From: an uncultured Clostridia bacterium
Lineage (GTDB): Bacteria > Bacillota > Clostridia > Christensenellales > Borkfalkiaceae
Assembly: GCA_947176485.1 (NCBI GenBank)
Contig: CAMWQS010000077.1
Location: 1-7,268, forward strand
Direction of reading: 5' to 3'
Length of the DNA stretch: 7,268 nt
This document shows positions 1 to 5,872 of the stretch, one piece after another. Each line of letters opens with the position of its first letter. Position 1 is the stretch's first letter. The notes beneath the pieces are model-generated. The model saw only the letters and a list, made by a program, of their open reading frames with translations, was not told the origin of the DNA and did no database searches. Made by a program: the position numbers and the translations under genes.

Positions 1-1
1 T

Positions 2-25
2 AAAAACGAGGAGGAATTCATGTAA
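2..25 (+). CDS. Possible 3' end of an upstream gene (frame uncertain)
   Basis: One frame reads K-N-E-E-E-F-M and stops at TAA 23-25. That stop overlaps the ATG of the permease gene (TAATG), an arrangement typical of translationally coupled operon genes. By context the upstream gene would be a MalF-type partner permease, but nothing here identifies it. A second frame has TAA at 1-3, so the upstream gene could end there instead. The call is therefore tentative. Confidence 0.3.
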   Translation, partial: KNEEEFM

Positions 26-888
26 TGGAAAAGAGAAAATTCAGAAGCAAGAAGGCGGCGGAAAAGGCCTCGCTTATTGCAATTTACGCAATACTGATAA
101 TCATTTCACTCATCTGGCTGATACCGTTTTTAATGCTTATCATCTTGTCGTTTAGGGGCGAACAGGTAGGTATGTCAGCCGACTATCTTTTCCCCAAAGA
201 GTGGTCGTTCGATAACTATATTAAGCTGTTTACCGAAACCAAGTTTTTAACCTGGTACGGCAACACCTTACTCGTTTCGGTTGTGGTTACGATTTTCCAA
301 ACGATTATAGTTTTAATGACCAGCTACGCCTTATCGAGGCTCCGCTTTAAAATGCGTAAACCGCTTATGAATATAATGCTGATTTTGGGAATGTTCCCCG
401 GCTTTTTATCCATGACGGCGGTGTACTTCGTACTTAAAGAAATCAACCTTACGCAGAACCTCCTCGGGCTTATGCTCGTGTTCACGGCAAGCTCGGCAAT
501 GCAGTACTACATTTGCAAAGGCTTCTTCGATACAATCCCCAAGTCCTTGGACGAGGCGGCAAGAATAGACGGCGCAAGTAGGCACACGGTATTTTTGAAA
601 ATAATTCTACCCCTTGCAAAGCCCATTATAATCTACACGATTTTAACGGCGTTTATCGCGCCCTGGGGCGAGTATATGTTCTCGTCGTTCATTATGCTGG
701 GCGACCCCGACAAATTCACCGTGGCGGTTGGTATGAAGTCTTGGCTGGATAACTCCACGCTTGCAAGCGAATACTTCACGGTATTCTGCGCGGCGGCGGT
801 TATAGTTTCAATTCCCATAACTGCGCTGTTTATTTGGTTGCAGAGATATTACGTCGAGGGCGTAACGGGCGGCTCGGTAAAAGGTTAA
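25..888 (+). CDS. Carbohydrate ABC transporter permease, MalG type
   Basis: This 287-residue inner-membrane subunit would form the sugar channel together with a MalF-type partner, and its length is normal for the family. About six hydrophobic segments are visible, near residues 15-42, 78-104, 113-137, 146-168, 199-224 and 249-272. The EAA loop that docks onto the ATPase lies at about 177-199 (EAARIDGAS, then LPLAKP). The C-terminus YYVEGVTGGSVKG is a hallmark of MalG-like proteins. ATG 25 is chosen because a GAGGAGG Shine-Dalgarno sequence sits at 8-14, ten bases upstream. The ATPase gene follows after 12 bases and a phosphorylase gene follows that, so maltodextrin is the likeliest substrate. 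That substrate is inferred from context: permeases of this family also carry other sugars, and the binding protein is outside the window. Confidence 0.93.
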   Translation: MEKRKFRSKKAAEKASLIAIYAILIIISLIWLIPFLMLIILSFRGEQVGMSADYLFPKEWSFDNYIKLFTETKFLTWYGNTLLVSVVVTIFQTIIVLMTSYALSRLRFKMRKPLMNIMLILGMFPGFLSMTAVYFVLKEINLTQNLLGLMLVFTASSAMQYYICKGFFDTIPKSLDEAARIDGASRHTVFLKIILPLAKPIIIYTILTAFIAPWGEYMFSSFIMLGDPDKFTVAVGMKSWLDNSTLASEYFTVFCAAAVIVSIPITALFIWLQRYYVEGVTGGSVKG

Positions 889-900
889 AGAGGTATTTTT

Positions 901-2790
901 ATGGCTAACGTAAGTTTAAAACATATTTATAAGGTTTATCCCAACGGCACGAAAGCGGTAAACGATTTCAATATGGAAATTCAGGATAAAGAGTTTATCG
1001 TGTTCGTAGGTCCTTCGGGCTGCGGCAAATCGACCACGCTCAGAATGATAGCGGGGCTTGAGGATATTTCCGCGGGCGAGCTTAAAATCGGCGATTTAAT
1101 CGTAAACGATATGGAGCCGAAGGACAGGGATATAGCGATGGTTTTCCAAAACTACGCGCTGTACCCGCATATGACCGTTTACGACAATATCGCTTTCGGG
1201 TTGAGGCTTCGTAAGCTCCCCAAGGACGAAATTCACCAAAAGGTTTTGGAGGCGGCTGAAATTCTCGGCATAACCGAATACCTTAACAAAAAGCCCAAGG
1301 AAATGTCCGGCGGACAGAGACAGAGGGTTGCGCTCGGCCGTGCGATTGTGCGCGAGCCGAAGGTTATGCTTTTGGACGAACCTTTGTCCAACCTTGACGC
1401 GAAACTAAGGACGCAGATGCGTGCGGAAATTTCCAAGCTGCACGCAAAACTTAAGACGACGTTTATCTACGTAACGCACGACCAGGTCGAGGCGATGACG
1501 ATGGGAACGAGAATAGTCGTTATGAAGAACGGCTTCGTTCAGCAGATAGACACGCCCAAAAATTTATACAATTACCCCGCGAACAAATTCGTTGCGGGCT
1601 TCATAGGAACGCCGCAGATGAACTTCTTCGAGGGCACGCTTTTGAAGAAGGGTGATAGCGTAGCTATCAAGTTCGACAATTCCGAGGCGGAAATCACCGT
1701 TCCGTACTCAATGCTGTACAAGGCAAAGCCCGCTTATTTGGACGGCAACGCGAAGGTTTACATAGGGCTCCGTCCCGAGGACGCCACCATTGCAAACGAA
1801 GGCGGCGCGCTTATCAAAGTTAAGGTTTCCCACAAGGAGGAGCTTGGCAGCGAAACGCTCGTATACGGCGATATCAACCTCGAAGGCGACGGCTACGGCG
1901 AAGGCAGCACGAGAATTATTATAAAGGACACGGGCGACAAAGAATATAACAGCGGCGATATAATTACCGTGGCTTTGAACCTTAACCGCGTACACCTTTT
2001 CGACAAGGAAACCGAGCAATCCGTATTGCCCCGTATCCCCGAGTACAACTATCTTGACTGCGAGGTTAAGGGCGGCAAGCTTAAATTCCTCGGTGCCGAG
2101 CTCGATCTGCCCGAGGCGGCAAAGTGCGCCGACTTGAAGGGCGAGCTTCTTCTGCCTACGGACGCAATAACCTTGAACGGCAGCCTTAAAGCCGAAGTCG
2201 TTTCGTGCGAGAAAATAGGCGGCGTGAATTTACTTGCCTTGACGCTTAACGGTAAAAGGCTTTACGCTGTATCGCCCGAGTGCGTAGAGGCAAAGAGCGT
2301 AAATATCGGCGTTGACTTTAAAAAGATAACCGTAATTTCGGGCGGGGAAAAAGTCGTTACGCCTATGCCCGAGGTGAACGGATTTGCCTGCAAGTTCGTA
2401 AAGAAAAAGGCGGTTGAAGAGGTAGAAGAAAACGGCAAGACGAAAAAGAAGAAGGTTATACGCTTCGGGTTTGCCGTAGGTGATAATTTCTTCGAGGCGT
2501 CGGAAGAGAATTCACAAAAAATATTTGCCGCGCTCGGCATTAAAAAAGCTTTCACTGCGGGGCTTAAAATGGAATGCGGCGCGTACGACCTTGCGGTATC
2601 CGAAAAGGGTATCGCGGCAAGCGTTATGGAAACGCTTGATTACGGCTGCGAAAAGTTCTTGAAGTGCAAGGTCGGTGAAAATACCGTGTTCGTCAAGTGC
2701 GAAGACGAGGTAAAGGGTGATATCCATCTTTTGCCCGATTTCGGAAAAGTCGGGGTGGTGGAAACCGAAAGGGATATTAAAATAATTTAG
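901..2790 (+). CDS. Sugar ABC transporter ATPase, MsmK/UgpC type, with long C-terminal extension
   Basis: This is the cytoplasmic ATPase that would power the sugar importer. The nucleotide-binding domain (about 1-240) is intact. It has Walker A GPSGCGKST (37-45), the Q-loop at Q83, signature MSGGQ (135-139), Walker B VMLLDEP with E160, D-loop SNLD (163-166) and switch H193. A normal TOBE-type regulatory domain follows (about 242-370), with GLRPEDA at 289-295 and ending NRVHLFDKETE. Family members usually stop here, at about 360-380 residues. This protein runs on to 629. Residues 384-480 and 493-629 look like two further degenerate TOBE-like modules. A charged linker, rich in Lys and Glu, lies at about 500-520. 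Nine cysteines occur after residue 370 but only C41 before it. ATG 901 has an AGAGG Shine-Dalgarno sequence at 889-893. Such ATPases often serve several importers, so it may not be dedicated to maltodextrin. Confidence 0.95.
   Translation: MANVSLKHIYKVYPNGTKAVNDFNMEIQDKEFIVFVGPSGCGKSTTLRMIAGLEDISAGELKIGDLIVNDMEPKDRDIAMVFQNYALYPHMTVYDNIAFGLRLRKLPKDEIHQKVLEAAEILGITEYLNKKPKEMSGGQRQRVALGRAIVREPKVMLLDEPLSNLDAKLRTQMRAEISKLHAKLKTTFIYVTHDQVEAMTMGTRIVVMKNGFVQQIDTPKNLYNYPANKFVAGFIGTPQMNFFEGTLLKKGDSVAIKFDNSEAEITVPYSMLYKAKPAYLDGNAKVYIGLRPEDATIANEGGALIKVKVSHKEELGSETLVYGDINLEGDGYGEGSTRIIIKDTGDKEYNSGDIITVALNLNRVHLFDKETEQSVLPRIPEYNYLDCEVKGGKLKFLGAELDLPEAAKCADLKGELLLPTDAITLNGSLKAEVVSCEKIGGVNLLALTLNGKRLYAVSPECVEAKSVNIGVDFKKITVISGGEKVVTPMPEVNGFACKFVKKKAVEEVEENGKTKKKKVIRFGFAVGDNFFEASEENSQKIFAALGIKKAFTAGLKMECGAYDLAVSEKGIAASVMETLDYGCEKFLKCKVGENTVFVKCEDEVKGDIHLLPDFGKVGVVETERDIKII
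1624..2007 (+). other. First TOBE-like regulatory module of the ABC ATPase
   Basis: Residues 242-369 of the ATPase form the C-terminal domain expected in the MalK/MsmK family. A beta-rich opening (FFEGTLLKKG) leads to GLRPEDATIA, then KVKVSHKEELGSETLVYG, then a closing strand ITVALNLNRVHLF. It serves as the reference copy for the two later modules. Confidence 0.8.
2050..2340 (+). repeat. Second TOBE-like module in the ATPase extension
   Basis: Residues 384-480 repeat the plan of the first module in shorter form. An opening strand (LDCEVKGGKLKF) is followed by GELLLPTDAIT in the place of GLRPEDATIA. KAEVVSCEKIGGVNLLAL matches KVKVSHKEELGSETLVYG, and the closing strand is VDFKKITVI. The similarity was judged by eye at protein level and is distant. 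The DNA of the copies is not obviously similar, so the duplication would be old. Confidence 0.55.
2377..2787 (+). repeat. Third TOBE-like module in the ATPase extension
   Basis: Residues 493-629 appear to be another degenerate copy. GLKMECGAYDLAVS stands in for GLRPEDATIA. ASVMETLDYGCEKFLKCKVG then matches the KVKVSHKEELGSETLVYG strand pair, and VGVVETERDIKI closes the domain. A charged insertion at about 500-520 separates its opening strand from the rest. The relation to the first module is weaker than for the second and is an inference from pattern. Confidence 0.45.
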
Positions 2791-2797
2791 CTTACTT

Positions 2798-5041
2798 ATG
2801 GACAGAAACGAATTTACGAATAAACTTAAAGAGCTTGTAACGGACGGGAAGACGACGGTTGAATTGTACAACGAGATTTCCGCCTACGCTATGAGCTACG
2901 GGTTGGCAAAAGCTACTAAGCCCGCCGAAAGAAACGCTTACTATCTTTCGATGGAGTTTTTGATAGGGCGGAGCTTTTACAATAACCTTATGGAGCTTGG
3001 GCTTCTCGAAGAAACGAGGGAAGTGCTTGCCCAAAAGGGAATAGACATAAATATTTTCGAAGAAATAGAGGATGCGGCTTTAGGTAACGGCGGGCTCGGA
3101 AGGCTTGCCGCGTGCTTCCTCGATTCCGCGGCGGGGCTTGGGCTGCCGCTGCACGGCTACGGAATAAGGTACAAGTACGGGCTTTTTAAACAGGCGATAA
3201 AAAACGGCTTTCAAGTGGAGCTACCCGACGATTGGCAACGCTTCGGCGACCCTTGGTCGATACGAAAGGATAGCGAAAAGCGCGTAATAAAGTTTGCGGA
3301 TATGCTCGTTACGGCGGTGCCCTACGACGTGCCCGTGTTTGGCAAGCGCGTAAACAATTTGCGGCTTTGGCAAGCCGAAGGAAGTAGAGCGGCGGAAAAA
3401 ATCAGCGAATATCTCTACCCCGCAGACGATACCGAAGACGGTAAGCTTTTAAGGCTCAGGCAAGAATATTTCTTCTCTGCGGCGGCAGTGGGAGAGCTTC
3501 TTGATAAGCATATAAAAAAGTACGGCAAAAGGTTTGATAATTTTGCGGACTATAACGTAATTCAGCTTAACGATACTCACCCCGTGCTTGCTATTGCGGA
3601 ATTAATAAGGTTACTTACGGCGGACTATAAGGTCCCCTTCCACGACGCGCTTGAAATTGCGAAGAAGACCTTCGCGTACACTAACCACACGATACTGCCC
3701 GAGGCGTTAGAGTGCTGGGGCGCGGACTTGGTGAAAAAGATTTTGCCCGATATTTACGCGCTTTTAATAAAGATACATTTAAAGCAGAAGGAAGAATTCG
3801 AAGGTCTTAAATGTACCAAAGAAGAAGCGTTGGATATGTCGGTATATTCAAACGAAAAGTTTTCTATGGCGAACCTTGCGCTGTTCGTGGGTAAAAGCGT
3901 AAACGGCGTTGCGCGGCTGCACACCGAAATTTTAAAGAGCAATCTTTTTAAAACGGCTTACAAGTATTACCCCGACAAGTTCCAAAGCAAGACGAACGGC
4001 GTAACGCAAAGAAGATGGCTCGCGCTTTGCAACGGTGAGCTGTCCTCGCTTTTGGATAGTACGCTCGGCGACGGCTGGCGGGAAGATATATCTTTATTGA
4101 CCGACTTGAACGGGCACGTTGAAGAAATAGCCGACGACTTTATAAAGGTTAAAGCAAAGAAGAAAAGGCAGCTTTTCGAGCATATACGGAAAAACGAGGG
4201 CGTTGATATCCCCGAAAACTTTATCGTTTTTTCCCAAGTAAAAAGACTGCACGAGTACAAGCGGCAGCTGATGACGGCTTTTGCAATTCTTGAAATTTAC
4301 AAGGGCTTAAAGGACGGAAAGATAAAAGATTTTCAGCCTTCGGTGTTCGTGTTCGGCGCAAAGAGCGCGCCCAGCTATAAGCGGGCTAAGGCTATCATAA
4401 AATTTATAAACGAAATCGCCGCAAAGGTGAATGCGGATAAAGACACGAACGGGCTTTTGAGGGTAGTGTTCGTGCAGAACTACAACGTATCCTACGCCGA
4501 AAAAATAGTGGCGGGCACGGACGTATCCTTGCAGGTTTCCACCGCAGGGCTTGAGGCAAGCGGCACGGGGAATATGAAGTTTATGATGAACGGCGCGGTA
4601 ACCTGCGGAACGATGGACGGGGCGAATATAGAAATAGTCGAGCTTGCGGGCAGAGAAAATAACTATATTTTCGGCGCGGAGGTGGACGAGATAGAGCGGC
4701 TTAAAAAGGACGGCTACGAGCCTTCGAAGCTGTTAAAAAGTAACGCCTTGCACAACTACGCCGTATCTTCGCTTATAGACGGAACATTTTCGGACGGCGG
4801 CACGGGTTGCTTTAAGGAGCTGTATAACGCGCTGACGGTGGGGGCGTCGTGGCACAAGCCCGACAACTACTTCGTTTTACACGATTTGGAAAGCTTGGTC
4901 AATACACTTTTGAAAATCAATTCGGATTACAAAGACGGAAAAGCGTTTGCGATTAAACAGCTTAAAAATACGGCTAACTCGGCGTACTTCTCGTCGGACA
5001 GAACGATAAAGGAATACGCAAACGATATTTGGAAAATATAA
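2798..5041 (+). CDS. glgP: Alpha-glucan phosphorylase (glycogen/maltodextrin phosphorylase, GT35)
   Basis: This cytoplasmic PLP enzyme splits alpha-1,4-glucans with phosphate to give glucose-1-phosphate. The family motifs are clear: YYLSMEFLIGR (48-58), LGNGGLGRLAACFLDS (95-110), QLNDTHP (256-262), TNHT with H297, VNGVARLH (368-375), KTNGVTQRRWL (398-408), KRLHEYKRQ (482-490) and the cofactor site EASGTGNMKF (586-595) with PLP lysine K594. At 747 residues it is short (E. coli MalP is about 797). Part of the difference is a gap after LRLWQAEG (188-195), where about 20-25 residues are absent. The ORF runs through to a normal C-terminus (IKEYANDIWKI). The start lies 7 bases after the ATPase stop with no visible Shine-Dalgarno sequence. 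No upstream start codon is possible because an in-frame TAA lies at 2783-2785. Import genes beside it favour maltodextrin over stored glycogen as substrate, though the sequence alone does not decide this. Confidence 0.95.
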   Translation: MDRNEFTNKLKELVTDGKTTVELYNEISAYAMSYGLAKATKPAERNAYYLSMEFLIGRSFYNNLMELGLLEETREVLAQKGIDINIFEEIEDAALGNGGLGRLAACFLDSAAGLGLPLHGYGIRYKYGLFKQAIKNGFQVELPDDWQRFGDPWSIRKDSEKRVIKFADMLVTAVPYDVPVFGKRVNNLRLWQAEGSRAAEKISEYLYPADDTEDGKLLRLRQEYFFSAAAVGELLDKHIKKYGKRFDNFADYNVIQLNDTHPVLAIAELIRLLTADYKVPFHDALEIAKKTFAYTNHTILPEALECWGADLVKKILPDIYALLIKIHLKQKEEFEGLKCTKEEALDMSVYSNEKFSMANLALFVGKSVNGVARLHTEILKSNLFKTAYKYYPDKFQSKTNGVTQRRWLALCNGELSSLLDSTLGDGWREDISLLTDLNGHVEEIADDFIKVKAKKKRQLFEHIRKNEGVDIPENFIVFSQVKRLHEYKRQLMTAFAILEIYKGLKDGKIKDFQPSVFVFGAKSAPSYKRAKAIIKFINEIAAKVNADKDTNGLLRVVFVQNYNVSYAEKIVAGTDVSLQVSTAGLEASGTGNMKFMMNGAVTCGTMDGANIEIVELAGRENNYIFGAEVDEIERLKKDGYEPSKLLKSNALHNYAVSSLIDGTFSDGGTGCFKELYNALTVGASWHKPDNYFVLHDLESLVNTLLKINSDYKDGKAFAIKQLKNTANSAYFSSDRTIKEYANDIWKI

Positions 5042-5042
5042 T

Positions 5043-5081
5043 TTTAAAGGCGTGTGAGGTTAAAACTCACACGCCTTTAAA
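5043..5081 (+). terminator. 16-bp perfect hairpin after the phosphorylase gene
   Basis: Arms 5043-5058 and 5066-5081 are perfectly complementary (core AAAGGCGTGTGAG / CTCACACGCCTTT), with a 7-base loop GTTAAAA. It begins directly after the phosphorylase stop codon and precedes a new promoter. This fits an intrinsic terminator for the transport/phosphorylase operon. The downstream T tract is weak: only the TTT inside the 3' arm. A role as a bidirectional terminator or mRNA-stabilising hairpin is therefore also possible. Confidence 0.8.
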
Positions 5082-5109
5082 CTAATAAAAATCTTTCGGC
5101 GGACGGATA

Positions 5110-5138
5110 TTGCAAAACCGTTTGGTATATGGTATAAT
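5110..5138 (+). promoter_or_regulatory. Sigma-A-type promoter of the two-component operon
   Basis: A perfect -10 box TATAAT (5133-5138) with an extended TG element (5130-5131) lies 17 bases after TTGCAA (5110-5115), which matches 4 of 6 bases of the -35 consensus. Transcription should start near 5144-5146. That leaves a leader of about 15 bases containing the GGGGGA Shine-Dalgarno sequence (5148-5153) for the response regulator. Confidence 0.8.
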
Positions 5139-5146
5139 TCGTTTAT
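5117..5146 (+). promoter_or_regulatory. Candidate LytTR-type operator (two direct repeats, 12-bp spacer)
   Basis: ACCGTTTGG (5117-5125) fits the published LytTR site consensus [TA][AC][CA]GTTN[AG][TG] at 9 of 9 positions. TTCGTTTAT (5138-5146) fits at 8 of 9. The spacer is 12 bp, so equivalent bases are 21 bp apart, two helical turns. This is the arrangement bound by AgrA/LytR-type regulators. The first repeat lies between the -35 and -10 boxes and the second spans the end of the -10 box and the likely start site. Binding would more likely block than help transcription. The next gene encodes a LytTR protein, so autoregulation is the natural inference. Confidence 0.55.
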
Positions 5147-5158
5147 CGGGGGAAAGTT

Positions 5159-5869
5159 ATGAAAAATATTGCAATCGTTGAAGACGAAGACGCGGCAGCC
5201 GAATTGCTGACTTCTTATATCGTCAAATACGGCAAGGCGTACGGTAACGAGTTTAACGTTGTAAGATTTAAAAATGCGGTTGAGTTCCTTGAAGGCTACA
5301 AAGCCGTTTATACCGTGGTGTTTATGGACATTCAGATGCCGAAGATGAACGGTATGGACGCCGCAGTGGAACTTAGAAAGCTCGATAAAGCCGTTTCTTT
5401 GATATTCATCACGAATATGATACAGTACGCACAGAAGGGCTACGAGGTGGACGCGGTAAGCTTTTTGGTTAAACCCGTCAGCTACTTCGATTTTTCTATG
5501 AAATTCAGAAAGGCGTTGGATATAAGCGTATTGAACGAGGAGCGGACTATAATAGTCAAAAATCAAGGCGGGCTGTGCCGTATTTCCACCGACAAGCTTA
5601 TGTACGTGGAAATAATAAGCCACAGGCTTTATTATCATTTGGTTGACGGCGTGGTTGAGGTTACGGGCGTACTTTCCGCGGTTGAAAAGGAGCTGAGTGC
5701 TTACGGCTTTTTAAGGTGCAACAAGTGCTATATCGTCAACCCTCAGTTCGTGGTAAGCGTAAAGGGCTTCAACGTGCAGGTGGGCAACAGCGTTTTGCAG
5801 ATTAGCCGACCGCGCCGCGCCGCGTTTTTATCCGAGCTTGCCAACTGGTATGCGGGAATCGGGAGATAG
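5159..5869 (+). CDS. LytTR-family response regulator
   Basis: This 236-residue cytoplasmic transcription regulator has an N-terminal phosphoreceiver domain (about 1-122). It carries the acidic pocket E8-D9-E10, phosphoacceptor D57 in MDIQMP, T85 in FIT and K105 in VKP. A LytTR DNA-binding domain follows (about 128-232). It shows the typical features: YVEIISHRLYYH (149-160), the LRCNKCYIVNP core (185-195), and a tail with ISRPRRAAF (215-223). The length is normal for the AgrA/LytR/VirR class. ATG 5159 follows a GGGGGA Shine-Dalgarno sequence and a strong promoter. The kinase gene starts 3 bases after its stop, so they almost certainly form one two-component system. Its targets are unknown apart from the candidate operator in its own promoter. 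Nothing in the sequence links it to the sugar operon upstream. Confidence 0.95.
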   Translation: MKNIAIVEDEDAAAELLTSYIVKYGKAYGNEFNVVRFKNAVEFLEGYKAVYTVVFMDIQMPKMNGMDAAVELRKLDKAVSLIFITNMIQYAQKGYEVDAVSFLVKPVSYFDFSMKFRKALDISVLNEERTIIVKNQGGLCRISTDKLMYVEIISHRLYYHLVDGVVEVTGVLSAVEKELSAYGFLRCNKCYIVNPQFVVSVKGFNVQVGNSVLQISRPRRAAFLSELANWYAGIGR

Positions 5870-5872
5870 TAA

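Noticed and set aside
2755..2783. Possible promoter before the phosphorylase gene (TAAAAT at 2778-2783)
   Set aside because: No -35-like hexamer lies at the right distance (2755-2760 is GTGGTG), and A/T-rich hexamers are expected near gene ends.
2008..2790. Idea that the long ATPase arose by a frameshift or lost stop fusing it to a separate downstream gene
   Set aside because: The extension stays in one frame with the same coding character, resembles the preceding domain, and shows no internal ribosome site and start that would mark a second gene.
2512..3034. Two overlapping minus-strand ORFs across the ATPase/phosphorylase junction
   Set aside because: They lie antisense to two genes with clear protein-family motifs, lack recognisable domains and have no good ribosome site. 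They are shadows of the + strand coding pattern.
5060..5638. 192-codon minus-strand ORF opposite the response regulator
   Set aside because: It is antisense to the conserved receiver and LytTR domains and would end within the terminator hairpin. Its translation shows no recognisable motif. The promoter and Shine-Dalgarno signals support only the + strand gene.
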